Positions 9,366 through 19,941 are shown, counted from the first letter of the stretch. The stretch: 32,400 nt of DNA from Nemertoderma westbladi (GCA_032718475.1 JAUCBJ010001663.1:1-32400); one strand, 5' to 3'. Notes: a model not told the origin generated them from the letters alone. Translations and numbers: made by a program.

Positions 9366-10003
9366 AACCCGTTATACGACGTAATTTAGCGGACAATAAA
9401 GGTATCCCCTTTATCCCCTTTACGGAAAATAAATAATGTAATAATTTATATGGTCGATCAATTATTTTAATTTTACATAAATTAACCAAGTTGTACCAAT
9501 TTTTCTTATTAAATTGCATAAATCAGCCACTGTTCATGTTTATAAATAATCAATAATAATTTAAACGAGCACCACACAAACATTTATCCAATAAAGAACC
9601 TCTCGCATTAGGCGGGCTATTTGAATAGAAGTTGATTGTTGCCTAGATTAGATGTATTACAGTCTTGATTACAGTACAGCAGTACCGGTAACGGTAGACA
9701 GTAGAAACAGTAATTATTTTCACGGCTATATAATTTATTGTTGTAACTTGTAGCTACCGGTACCGGTCATGCCGGTGGTAGTGCTGTACTGCTTTCATGG
9801 TTTTGGTACCGGCTGACCGGTACCGACAAACACCGGCTGACCGGCAGACCGGTGGTCTTAGTAATTATTATAAGATAAAGCCAAGGCCTACAGGCAGACC
9901 GGTACTTAAGTTAACTTAGTTCTGTAGTTTAAATAGGCCTTGCTTCCTTGACAGCTTGGATAAAGCAGTAAAGCTCATTATTTGTTCTTACTGCAGTACT
10001 ATC
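9366..10003. other. No gene; ACCGGT-rich segment from about 9680
   Basis: AT-rich at first. 9685-9905 is packed with ACCGGT, GGTACC and CCGGCTGACCGG words (for example TACCGGTACCGG at about 9755 and GACCGGTACCGAC at about 9818). No gene is visible. Confidence 0.5.
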
Positions 10004-10435
10004 TTAAGCCTTTGCGTACCAATCCTTACAAAAGCAGAAAAGGCGGCACACTGCCGTGCCACCTTTAATTTTCTATTTATTTAAGGACCATGTTCATAAA
10101 CGGATAAAGGCGGCAGTCAGCAGTGTGCCGCCTTTCAGCCTTTATGTAATTATAACTTAACCCTCAGGCAGTCAGGGCTCAGGGTGGCAGAGTGCCGCCT
10201 TTAAATATTTTATCTTGACCCCCAGTCTGCCAGTCAGCCAGTGCCCGCCAGCAGCCAGGGAGTCAGGCTGGCTGGGTGCCGCCATTACTGCATTATACAA
10301 CTATTGGGACGGAAAAATGGAGTAAGAAAATAATGCTTGGTCCAAATTAATGTATTTTTCTTGGTCCTTAAATTAAAAATAAAAATATACATAATTTATA
10401 TTTGGCATTTGGTACCGGTACGCAAAGGGTTTTAA
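10004..10435. mobile_element. TTAA-flanked GGCGGCA element, copy 2
   Basis: TTAA at 10004-10007 is followed by GCCTTTGCGTACC, and the far end reads GGTACGCAAAGGGTT before TTAA at 10432-10435. These are short terminal inverted repeats with a TTAA target duplication, about 424 bp in total. The left half is the reverse complement of the repeat at 2058-2225. Several GGCGGCA/TGCCGCC inverted words lie inside. TTAA duplication with a CCCTTTGC-like terminus resembles piggyBac-group MITEs; family assignment is inferred. Confidence 0.7.
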
Positions 10436-12089
10436 TACGTATTTAATTACATATTCTGTGCCGGTCTGCCGGTACTGTGGTCGCTTCGCTACAAGGCTAC
10501 ATGATTGATATAATTTCATAAATTGATGATAGCCTACCGAAACTGGCTCACTAGTTCTATCTTCTGTAGTTGGCAGTCTGGCAGTTGCCCTTGGTTCAAT
10601 TCAACTATTTTAAGTAAAGTCAACGCACTCAACGGTACTGAACTGACTGACTGACTTTTTTTTAGTGTGTGTATTAGCCTAACAGATTAACCTGTTAACA
10701 GTAACTGTAACTCACAGACTGAGTACCAGCCAGCCATCAGACCAGTAGTACAGTCTGACTGTCTGATTCTGATAGTACTTTTTTTTGTTTGGGAATCATT
10801 AGTCTGTCAGTCAGGCTTTCAGGCAGTTAAGACGCTAAGGCGGTCAGCCAGACAGCCAGATCATTACTGCATTAGGCAGTTAGGACGTATTGGTTTGGGT
10901 ACGGTACCTGTAACTATGTTTATTGTTTGTCAGTTTGTGTATATTTCCATACTTACACAGCTGCACTGCACAGCCTCTGAGCCTGCAGCCTATACCTGTA
11001 TACCGGTACTGCTCTGCTATATCACAGACTTAAACTGATAAAGAAGACAACCGACTGCGACTATTATTTAGTGAGGGGACCAGAAGATACTCCACCTGCA
11101 TTCCGAAAGTCAAGACAAAGTGCAGCTTGAATGCAGGCATGGTCCAATGCAGGTATCGATATATTTGTCGCAAACTACCTAGCCTACTACAGTACAGTAG
11201 TCAGTCTCAGTAGTAGACCTGCTGACAGTGCCAGTCTCAGTCAGTAAACAATTACCCGAGACCCGACCATGCCAGAATCCAATTACTCAGGTAAAGAGCT
11301 CGTTAACTGGTTCAGGTGCACGACTTTTCCTTTTATCTAATTCTCTTGTATCATTGCTTTACTTTGACACAATTTATATAATTATCGAAAGCAAAACGAC
11401 TAACAGGGAAGGGATATAAGACAGTAAGATCATACCGGTAGGCTACACCAGATCTAAACCATTTGTGGTGTATCATCACCCATAGAAAATAATGTGTTCT
11501 ATTTTTAAAAAGTGACCGCTTGCCGCGGCCGCTCGCCGCTGCCGCTCGCCGCTCCTGTGGTGTATCATGGCCTTAACATCTCATGCTTTCCTGTTACAAG
11601 GTTGTTCGACAAAGTTTAAGTGCATAGGTACAAATAATTCCTCACAAATAAATAAAATTCGATTTGCTATTGTTCATAATTTTAATTAGTTCATAATTAC
11701 GGTCGTACGTGCCGCAATGCTTTAAATTTTTTTATAGTTAAGCGTTTTATAAAAATGACTTTTGCGAAATCGCACCCTCCGTATCGTGGCCATTCTTCAC
11801 ATTTGTCGTAATGTCTTCATTTCATAAGAAAGGACAAGAATTCCAAATTTTATTATGTAACAATATCTGAATTTCGTTGAGAAACAGTTGAGAAATAGGC
11901 GCTTAAAGATTGCAAGAATTATCGTTCACTGGAGGCCATTTATTGTATTTAATTATTTTAGAAGTTCTGGAACATTTTGTTTATGTATGATTAGCTACGC
12001 AATAGAGATACTGCATAGGCATACGGCAGATTCCGAATTTGAAATCCGTTTCAGAATTTTTTAATTTTACAATAGTTATGGTACAATAG
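10436..12089. other. No gene; CAGT- and CCGGT-rich DNA, small GC-rich repeat
   Basis: 10560-11240 is rich in CAGTC, CTGACTGACTG and CCGGTAC words, like a decayed microsatellite mosaic. At about 11519-11552 a GC-rich patch holds a NotI-type GCGGCCGC and two copies of GCCGCTCGCCGCT, between two copies of TGTGGTGTATCAT (about 11464 and 11556). 11600-12089 is AT-rich. The short plus-strand frame at 11228-11419 has no recognisable domain and is not called. Confidence 0.5.
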
Positions 12090-12091
12090 TA

Positions 12092-14564
12092 CCGTCTACT
12101 GGGGTGAGATTGTAACCAGGGGTGAGATTGAAACATTGCAGGGTAGATTGAATAGGCCTATTTAATTAAAATATTATTTTGCTTAGTTAAAATTAATATA
12201 TTTTATTATAAGTACCAGGTATTTATAAGTAATATAAAATAAAAATAAAATACAAGCTACTCTCACCTGTATTACCTATACTGTTATATAACAGTATAAT
12301 GGTGGTAGTGGTAGGGAGGGATTAGACCTATTGTCTCACTGCATTCATTCTGTCTTCATTCTTATTGTCAATTAAATCTTGTTAAAATCTTATTGTGACA
12401 ATGCCGCGTACATATAAACGACAAGCAGGTAGTCGAAATTACCGAACTTCGTATAGTGAAGAAAGTCTCCAGAAAGCACTTAGACTTGTTAAAGAAGGCA
12501 AAAGTTTAACAATGGTAGCTAAACTGTACAAAATCCCAGTGGGACATTACACTATAAATCGAATGGAGAACATACGCTGAAGACTGGTGGGCAACCAAGG
12601 TTCAGTATAGAAGTGGAGGAAAGAGATTGTAAATATCATAAATACAATGGCCAAATGGAAAGTGCCAATGGACGAGTTTGATATCAGATGCAAGGTGAAA
12701 GCATATCTCGATAAGAACGGTCTTACTGACCAAAGGTTCAACAACAATTTTCCTGGACCAGATTGGGCAATATCGTTCCGGATACGACACAATATGGTGC
12801 AACGATTTGCCTCAAATGTTAAACCAGCTAGAGCTGATGTTTCTAGGGTAGATATTGAGGGATATTTCGATGAGCTCGAGAAAACTTTAGAAGGAGTTAC
12901 TCCCGACTGCATATACAATTATGATGAAACTAACGTCAGCGACAATCCAGGTGATAAAAAGTGTGTTGTGGGACGTGGATTTAAGCGCCTGGAAAGGAAA
13001 ATTGACTCATCTAAATCGTGCAATAGCATTATGTTCTGTGGTAATGCGGAAGGCACTTTTGTTGCGCCAATGGTGGTGTACAAGGTGGATGGTGGTAACA
13101 GATATGATAACTGGGAGATTGGTGGTCCTCCAGACACGTTGTACGACAGCACAAAGAGTGGGTGGTTCGATACACGCTGTTTTGGATGGATGGTTTTTCT
13201 TTGAAGGATTCATACCAGAGGTCAAAGATAAGGTTGGACCAAAAGTTCTAATTGGTGATAATCTGGCTTCGCACTTCACCATAGACGTAGTCAGAGAGTG
13301 CGAATCAAGAGACATTCGATTTGTTACTATGATTCCAAATGCAACACATGTAGCAGTGTTCCGTCCTGTTATGATTGAGTAGCGGAAAATTCTGGTTAAT
13401 TGGCGTAAAGAGAGTCGCATCCGAGGTTCAATTCCAAAGACTCAATTTCCGGGTTTGTTACTTAAGCTCGTCAATAAGCTGAACCCCGATAACCTCAAAT
13501 CAGGCTTCAGGGCATCTGGGCTGGAGCCCCTAAATAGATCAGAGGTATTGAAGCGCATTCAACAAGGACAGACCTGATAATCCTGATAACATTCGAGTGG
13601 CTTTAGAGAGCTGCATTGAGAAACATTTTAATGAAAACATAAACTGTGGACCACCGAAGAAGATTGCCAAACGCGGAAGAAAGATTAATTCAGTTCCTGG
13701 GAGAACATTGACGCTAAATGATTTTGCACAGGTTTTAACTAGTGTGTCAACTGAGGCCAGAACCGGTAATATTAGTATTGCGTCCTCCTCAATGGCTTCC
13801 CTTTCCAGGCCATGGTTTCATGATGACAATCACTCGGACTATGAGTCCGATGATTGGTTTTGCTTGGTTTGCATGGAGGAGTGGGTGGAGAATAATCGTC
13901 GATGGATTGTCTCTGATTATTGCGATCGTACGTACCATCTAGAGTGCTCTGATGTTCCCTACGAACGGCATCAATACGACACCATGAACATTGAAGAAAT
14001 TGATTTCTATTGTGATCTCTGCGAGGAGACAGATCATGAAGACTAAACAGATAGAAGACGTTTAAACTGCCTAAAAATTAACTACAAAGAACTCAAACTA
14101 GGTCAAGTGTTTTGATGTTGGCCGATTTAGATAGATAGTGCACTTTTAAATTGTAGATCATAGCCTAACTTAGTAGTTATGCAGTGCTAATAGCCGTACC
14201 CCTAAACCCTATTTGTGTACTATAGTATATGATGGATTCCAAGCCAATGCCGACGTGGTATTGGTTTGGAGTTTTTTTTTAAACACCAAAAATTATTAAA
14301 TCACACCCCATAGAAGGGGTGAGAATGATTTGCATACAATTTTAGACAAGTTCAATCTCACCCCATTAGAAGGGGTGAGATTGAATGGGAAAAAATTAAA
14401 AAAAAATATACCACAGCAGAAATAAAAAAACAATTTTCTTATTTATTATGTGAAACAGGAATGTACATTGTTACAACTAATATGGTTTCATTACATTTGT
14501 ATCTGCTGTAAGAAACCGCATCCAAATTTATGCTGGGATTATTCAATCTGACCCCAGTTGACGG
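12092..14564 (+). mobile_element. Complete but inactive pogo/Tigger-like DNA transposon
   Basis: The element is bounded by TA (12090-12091 and 14565-14566), the expected Tc1/mariner-superfamily target duplication. Its ends are imperfect inverted repeats: CCGTCTACTGGGGTGAGATTG on the left and CAATCTGACCCCAGTTGACGG on the right. The word GGGGTGAGATTGAA recurs just inside both ends (12120, 14374, and inverted at about 14352), making sub-terminal repeats that could bind transposase. The total length is 2473 bp. It encodes a transposase relic at 12401-14046 with several disabling lesions. Confidence 0.85.
12401..14046 (+). pseudogene. Pogo-like transposase (HTH, DDE, C-terminal zinc finger), disrupted
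   Basis: Starting at ATG 12401 (MPRTYKRQAG), the N terminus contains a helix-turn-helix of the Pipsqueak/CENP-B type (SEESLQKALRLVKEGKSLTM, then VAKLYKIP). The DDE_1 endonuclease core follows from about 12647, with FDIRCKVKAYLDKNG, then YNYDETN carrying the first catalytic Asp, then KVLIGDNLASH carrying the second. The third catalytic region (after PNATH) has lost about six residues. A TAG stop at 13379-13381 sits where the family has Trp. Frame changes occur near 12575, 12628, 13185 and 13561. The C terminus (about 13850-14035) has Cys-x2-Cys pairs and a YHLEC motif typical of the PHD-like finger of Tigger relatives, but one finger Cys is Ser (WIVSDYC). It cannot make an active enzyme. Confidence 0.9.
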
Positions 14565-14566
14565 TA

Positions 14567-15217
14567 ATGTTTATTTCTCTTTCTTCTAGAATATTAGTTA
14601 TTATTTAGCGAGCTGAGCTTTCAAAACTCTTCATTTTGTTTTTTCATTAGGAGTAATTAATATTCTAGAATTTAGTAAAAAAAAACATTAGAATTATGTC
14701 TTTAGTACTATTCCAATTCCAAAGACGAAAAATGCAGCCGACAGAGACAGAAAATATCGTTAAATAACCATTTTTCAACGGCCTGTGGCTACAATCCCGC
14801 TACATAAATCAAAAATTTAAAAATCTTGCCAGGCCAGCAGTAAAGAAAGTTGTTCAACTATCATCATACCGGTACCAAATTTCGTAGCATATGATTGAAA
14901 TTTGAAAATTAATAGGGGGGGTGGGGCTGGCTCCGACTTGCTAAAAATGGTTGTTGTATTAAAGAGTAATGATGTAGTATAATATTACATACCGCACCAA
15001 TACTTAAATAAATAAATATAGTTTGTTCAAAAATATAATAATTTCTTCCCTCTATCAGTTTCAACAGCGTCAAATAAAGTTAACTTGTATGCCTGCTCAC
15101 CCTTTTTTTTACTCTCACACTATTACATGAAGTTATCCAAGGTACTGGTACAACAGCTATTGTCAAATTTTAAAATGTTGTTTGAAAGAAATGTTTCAAT
15201 TTTTGAATAAAATTGCA
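14567..15217. other. No gene; AT-rich DNA
   Basis: AT-rich stretch with an inverted ATATTAGT/AATATTCTAGAA area near 14590-14670 and a G-rich patch at 14914-14926. Nothing codes here with any support. Confidence 0.5.
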
Positions 15218-15346
15218 TATATCACGTTGATAAAAGTACTTTATAGGAACACAGTTACTCATCTATTTTACTTGCCTCACTGCGCCCGGCGAGTGAACCA
15301 ACTCATACTGCTTTCCTATAAAGTGCTACTTTATCAACGTGATATA
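15218..15346. repeat. Inverted repeat, about 33-bp arms
   Basis: TATATCACGTTGATAAA plus CTTTATAGGA at 15218-15249 is matched by its reverse complement at 15313-15346, with a two-base insertion. The loop is about 63 bp. It resembles a tiny foldback MITE. The 95-codon frame across it has no recognisable motif. Confidence 0.75.
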
Positions 15347-15953
15347 AATAGTTATTATTGTTGTTTATATAATATAATGGGATTTATCTTCTACAATTGT
15401 TACCCAAGAGTCCTTTCATTCCTGTTTCAGAGTTCCACCGTTATATTGCTGCTAAGGCCAACAAAGTAATTTCTTCAGACTCCCTATCAACCACTCTAAA
15501 CAACATACCGTTACTCAACTGTTCCTTTTAACGTTCACCTTAAATCCTAAATAACAAGTCCGCTGAGCGAAATTCAGTAACTTAGGAAATTCGTGAAATA
15601 CAATGAAAGGTGAATTAATAGCTTATAACCAACCCCTTAAACAATCTGCTTGTTTTGAAGTTTTAGATTTTACGACTTTGAGGGAGTATCAGGTTGTGAC
15701 GGTTCTTCGTTACTGCTCAAAGTGGATAACCAAAATAATTTAACAAATAGGCCTAGAGCTGTACTTTATTTATTATTAGGGGCTAGGACAGGGGGGGGGG
15801 GTCATATTTCGTGACGATTTGTGACGAGGGGGGGGGGGGGGGGTCCGCAATATCGTGACGTCACATTATAAGTTTCCGATAAAATACTGTATATTAAATA
15901 CATAACGTGTATACTTTCAGGGTACCATCAGTAAGTAAGAAAAAGCCACTTAA
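15347..15953. other. No gene; poly-G tracts with TCGTGACG words
   Basis: G runs at about 15791-15800 and 15827-15842 lie among repeated TCGTGACG / TTGTGACGA words and one TGACGTCA (about 15858). From memory, G-run plus GTGACG text of this kind is a common dispersed repeat end in marine invertebrate genomes. No gene is visible. Confidence 0.45.
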
Positions 15954-16669
15954 GGGGGGGGGGGGGGGGGGGTACACCATTTTGGTCCAAAATATGTCGA
16001 AATTTTTTATGGTCAATTATAATGCACCATTGAATGGTGTTTCCAAATCTGAAAACCGCTATTTAATAGCTCTTTTAGTTTTCAAGTTATATAAATTTCC
16101 ATTTAGGGAATCCTATTGAAATTACTATTACTATGTATAATGAAAGGTCGATTATCTGCAAATATTTTTTTTATGAAATTGTCAACTTCAAAACCTTACT
16201 ACTTGTTACTTCTACAATTTTTGAGAAATTAGTCTGAAACTTTCTGTGGGTGTCTAGATAGCCACCCTGTATAAAAGTATCAGACAACTTTTCGAACTTT
16301 TTTATTAATAAAATTTAATACTATTTATAACAAACCTAAAAATTTAGCATAAATTTGCAGCGCCACCTAGCGGTGCAGAATTATTTTCACAAAATTTCGC
16401 CTGATAGTTATGTTGCCCCATCTTTGGTCTATCATATAAAAAACTTTCATGTGATTAGATTCAAAACTGTAAAAGCCTTAGGGTTTTAAGCGCAACCAAG
16501 TTTTATTTATTGTTAACTAGTATTAACCGACCTGTCATATAGAATAGCATCTTAGGCACCTATATGCCAAATTTTAGCCAAAACCAAACAATTTTGAAAC
16601 GCTGAGAGTGATAAATCGAAGAGTTGTCCGAAAATGGTGTACCCCCCCCCCCCCCCCCCCCCCCCCCCC
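15954..16669. mobile_element. TTAA-flanked element with poly-G/poly-C termini
   Basis: TTAA (15950-15953) precedes 19 G and then TACACCATTTT. At the far end, AAAATGGTGTA precedes 28 C and TTAA (16670-16673). The termini are thus inverted repeats with an exact TTAA duplication, 716 bp long. TTAA duplications are known for the piggyBac and Kolobok superfamilies; which applies here is undecided. No transposase is encoded. A CTCF-like word lies at 16360-16376. Confidence 0.75.
16360..16376 (-). promoter_or_regulatory. CTCF-like motif inside the TTAA element
   Basis: The minus strand reads GCACCGCTAGGTGGCGC. It matches the widely used CTCF core CCASYAGRKGGCRC at 13 of 14 positions. Presence of a CTCF gene in this organism is assumed, and binding is unproven. 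The word is also partly palindromic, so it could be a transposon feature. Confidence 0.3.
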
Positions 16670-16673
16670 TTAA

Positions 16674-16948
16674 CCAATGGTTGGTACTAATTTAATGCAG
16701 TATTCTATGGTTCAACCATATCAGCTATACAATACATAGTCTACATGTATACTGTATAGGCTTACTGTGACACACTGTTGTTATAGATGGGTATCCAGTA
16801 ATAGCAGTATATATATTTCCATTATGATCGCAGCTGACCAGTGAACAGATGCTAAGCTGCACTGCTGAGGACTGGTTTAAGACTAATGTTCGCAGGTGGG
16901 GGGGAGGGGGGTGAACATCAATAAAAATCAATAAAAACGTGGGGGAAA
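16674..16948. other. No gene; G-rich patch at 16896-16915
   Basis: Mixed AT-rich DNA ending in a G-rich patch (GGTGGGGGGGAGGGGGG) just outside the 16949-17085 repeat. A short minus-strand frame here is not supported. Confidence 0.4.
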
Positions 16949-17085
16949 CAATAACAATTCATCCCTCTCCAGGACAGCTTATTACTCTCAAAAATAAAAC
17001 TGAAACCTGTTTTATTGTGTTTAGTTTATTGTTTTGGTTAAAATAACGTGCCACTTTAACCTGTTCCTTTCCCTAAATTGAGAAT
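16949..17085. repeat. Dispersed 137-bp repeat, left copy
   Basis: This matches the reverse complement of 22250-22387 with few differences, sharing CATCCCTCTCCAGGACAGCT, GTTTATTGTTTTGGTTAAAA and CTTTCCCTAAATTGAGAAT. A shorter related piece lies at about 18671-18715. Both full copies have a G/C homopolymer just outside. They may be ends of one 5.4-kb element or two insertions of one family. Confidence 0.75.
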
Positions 17086-17154
17086 CACAATTTCCCATCT
17101 CATTTTGTCAATTTATCTCTAAAGGATATCATATTTAAACTATTACCTCTTCCA

Positions 17155-17412
17155 ATGACAACCATTAAAATCTTACCGTACGACCTCTACTGTCCTTCCA
17201 TAATTAGAGAACGTGTTTGTAAAGAATGTCATCTTTACTTTGCATCGAAAGTTTTACTTAAAATTCACTTTATAACCCTTCATGGTAGTGGTAGTTCCAA
17301 AACCCGTTTTGGAAAAAAAAAATATGTTTTAAAAAAACGTGAAGTCATTTATGGATGGCCCCATAATGCAATAATACTACTACTACTAGGTCGAGCGAGC
17401 TCGGAAAACTAA
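17155..17412 (+). pseudogene. Single C2H2 zinc-finger fragment ending in a LINE tail
   Basis: The 85-codon frame begins at an ATG and contains one textbook C2H2 finger: Cys22 and Cys25, Phe29, Leu35, His38 and His43 (C-x2-C-x12-H-x4-H, with the conserved aromatic and Leu in place). A basic stretch follows (KTRFGKKK). The last dozen codons are not part of a conserved protein: 17375-17405 is the reverse complement of the 3' end of the LINE at 31312-31340. The frame is therefore truncated or interrupted by a tiny LINE insertion. It lies just inside the 137-bp repeat, so it may be a remnant of a transposon-encoded DNA-binding protein. It could also be an exon of a cellular gene or chance. Confidence 0.4.
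17375..17405 (-). mobile_element. Ultra-short 5'-truncated LINE 3' end
   Basis: On the minus strand this reads TCCGAGCTCGCTCGACC followed by four TAG units. The LINE at 31312-31340 ends TCCGAGTTCGCTCGACC plus the same TAG repeat, which is one mismatch over about 29 bases. Extreme 5' truncation with a preserved 3' simple-repeat tail is the usual product of abortive target-primed reverse transcription. Confidence 0.65.
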
Positions 17413-18520
17413 TTAATGTAATAGTTTATTAGTATTCAATTAAATATCATATAATAATATTATAAATATAATATTAAGTATCAAATTCAAAAACGTTAAT
17501 TATATTTTCTGTTTTTAGGGGGGGCCAAGAAATGGATCTCTGATGTTTGTGCCCAAGTTTCTGTGATATAAACAATTCAAATTATATTACTTACTATTAG
17601 GCCCCTACATGTGATTCGTAGACGATTTAGTTATGAGTACATTTAGTGGCTCGATGAAAGAATTCCCATACATATCTATAGACAGGTAAGAATTTAATTT
17701 ATCACTTAGTGACTAGAATTTTGTTGATATTTATATCTCTTGGTTTATGCCCCCTAAGTTCAGCGTCAGGCGAGCCACGAAGTAAGATGAGCCTTGGCGT
17801 TTACCTTATCATTAAGGGGGGGGTACACCCCCTATGACCTTTTTTACAAATGGTTATAATTTCTGCTTATGGGTAGTTTTCTATATTTTATACCTTTCCG
17901 GTGATTAACATTTGGCCAAAGATTGGGTTCAAATAAAAAAAATTTCAAATTTACGTCTCCCTCTGGCGGCCACCAGTAAAATTGTTAATTTCACTAAAAA
18001 CACTACCCTAACATTTTAAAACAAAATTTTAGAAACTTGGTTTTTCTGAATCAGCATCCTCGGCTCCACAAAACTTATCGGTTACATTTTTTGTTTAGGT
18101 CTTAAATATTTTTTAAATATTATTAACTAATATTAATTATTATTTAATAAATATTAACTAATTTCAAGAAATTAATATGGCACAATTCAAAATTCTATCC
18201 GATAACTTTTGATCAAAACCCGAAAAGAAATCAAACAAAGAAAAATTCCGAAAATTTTAATAATAGTAATAGTAATGGTCGAGTAGTACTGTAGTATATA
18301 TTTTGAATGTGAAAAATACAATTCCGAGATAAACGCATTTAAAGTTTAAAAACAATCTATTTCAAATGTTCCCGCTATTTTTATGTAGGCCTACTCGTAT
18401 CCCTTTTCTTTTACCATTGGTTATCCCCTGTCAATTTTTGTGATTTCTCAATGGATTTCATGAAATTTGGTTCAAATAAACCCCTACCCATTTTTTAGCA
18501 ACCTGTTAACTTGCCAAAAA
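17413..18520. other. No gene; partial TTAA-polyG element end at 17814
   Basis: AT-rich. At 17813-17828 TTAA is followed by eight G and TACACC, the same terminus as the element at 15954, but no matching right end is seen. At about 17955-17970 CTCTGGCGGCCACC is a weaker CTCF-like word. Around 18317-18350 a 30-base stretch (with CGAGATAAACGCATTTAAA) is the inverse of one at about 23709-23745, so another dispersed repeat is present. Confidence 0.45.
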
Positions 18521-18529
18521 ACACCGCCC

Positions 18530-18557
18530 ACGTGAAGAATACCAGGATTTCACTTTT
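18530..18557 (-). repeat. Inverted partial copy of the 53-bp tandem unit
   Basis: The minus strand reads AAAGTGAAATCCTGGTATTC then TTCACGTGGG. The same words occur in the tandem array at 18728-18852 (AAAGTGAAAT and CTGGTATTCTTCACATGGG). Confidence 0.6.
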
Positions 18558-18727
18558 GGGTCGACTTTTTATTGGAATTTTATATGAAGATTTTTTTATT
18601 TTTTTAAATTTATCTTTATTAATTGTTTTATAGCGCTTATTTATGTCTTATAACCTGTACATATACTAATTCGTTTATTGTTTTGGTTAAATTCAGCCCT
18701 TCTGTAACCTGTGTTTTTGGTGAAAAC

Positions 18728-18852
18728 CTGGTATTCTTCACATGGGGGTAACTGCAAAGTGAAATATAACGGCAGAAAGTCTGGTATTCTTCACATGGGG
18801 GTAACTACAAAGTGAAATATAACGGCAGAAAGTCTGGTATTCTTCACATGGG
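18728..18852 (+). repeat. 53-bp tandem repeat, about 2.4 copies
   Basis: The unit begins CTGGTATTCTTCACATGGGG and ends ACGGCAGAAAGT. Copies start at 18728, 18781 and 18834; the first two differ at one base and the third is cut after CACATGGG. They are followed by two copies of CGTAACACTACCCGCAGC (about 18855-18895). Confidence 0.9.
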
Positions 18853-18949
18853 CCGTAACACTACCCGCAGCGCAACCCGTAACACTACCCGCAGCAAATT
18901 TTATTTTGGCGTTTTGATTTGATCGCATAACATTTCCTCATTACTTATA

Positions 18950-19941
18950 GTCGAGTCAATCTAGCAAAAAACCCATAAGTATTTTGCAATCAATCCGAAC
19001 CACATATTTTGGATTCTGTATTACCTTATTAATGACCAAAAAAAAGTCTATAAAATTTTATTTTGCGGATCATATGTTTATTCATGGAATTTCTGCGTAA
19101 ATTTGCATAACACAAGCCAAACAAAAGGAACAGTAGGGAAGAGTAAGTAGCAAATAGGTGATGTTCCAGAATAATTTAATTAATTTCACAATAATCTGTG
19201 ATTCAATGAGAAATTAGTAATATTTACACTGGCGTGTTACACATTAATTGTTATATCTCGGAAACTAGAAGTCGTATCAAATTTTTAAATATATCAACAA
19301 TTATACGATATATTAAGGAAACCGTTGTAAAAAAATCATACATTTCCACTGCAAGGAAATTTCATAATTTCCATTAATGTTAGTGAAGATTTTTCACATA
19401 ATTAAATTGTGATTACTGTATTGATTTTAGGTGTAATTTATTTATTTGTTTTAGTTTAGAAACCACAATAGTTTATCATATAACAAATAAATTTTTTGGG
19501 GATAAGGGTTTTTGAGGTCGATAAATCCGATGGGCGAGGTTACATCCACCTGTTTAGCAGAGAAGTTGTGTAAATAAGCTCCCTGTATTGTACCAGCAAA
19601 ATTGGTATTAAAAATGGTTAAATTATTCGACAAATTTCCGTTGCTCTGGAAACTAAATTGGTAACTATGTAGAAGTGCATACTTCTGTCAATCGATAGTC
19701 ATTAGAGTAAAGTTTGTCTGTACCAAATTTGGAGAAAATCCCACCACTAGACACCCCTTGTTGCTATGTAAAATCCACGTTGTTGAGGAAAGAAGCAGCA
19801 AATTGAAAGTGATCCGCATAATATATTTTTATAGACTTTTTGGGGGTATTAACTAGGTAATTTAGAATTAAAAAAAATTGGTTTGGGTGAATTGCGAATT
19901 TGTTATGGGTTGACCCCCTTTTTCAGCTAGATTGACTCGCC
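18950..19941. mobile_element. 992-bp MITE with about 125-bp TIRs and TA duplication
   Basis: Left end: TA (18948-18949) then GTCGAGTCAATCTAGC. Right end: GCTAGATTGACTCGCC then TA (19942-19943). The inverted similarity runs inward about 125 bp, sharing ACCCATAA, AAAAGTCTATAAAA and GCGGATCA. TA duplication points to Tc1/mariner-type mobilisation. The 60-codon minus-strand frame inside has no recognisable motif, so it is probably non-autonomous. Confidence 0.8.

Noticed and set aside
8055-9389. A 444-codon open frame and an overlapping 226-codon frame
   Set aside because: They are created by the 15-bp period of the minisatellite (five codons per unit, no stop in the unit). There is no domain, and the opposite strand and array A give the same kind of artefact.
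12547-13420. Several minus-strand frames of 66-137 codons
   Set aside because: They are antisense shadows of the pogo-like transposase, which has HTH, DDE and zinc-finger motifs on the plus strand.
15855-15862. TGACGTCA as a functional CRE promoter element
   Set aside because: It sits among repeated GTGACG words beside poly-G tracts, with no gene nearby, so it looks repeat-derived.
17155-17412. Calling the C2H2 frame an intact gene
   Set aside because: Only one finger is present, the frame ends inside a LINE tail, and no further exons or fingers could be seen.
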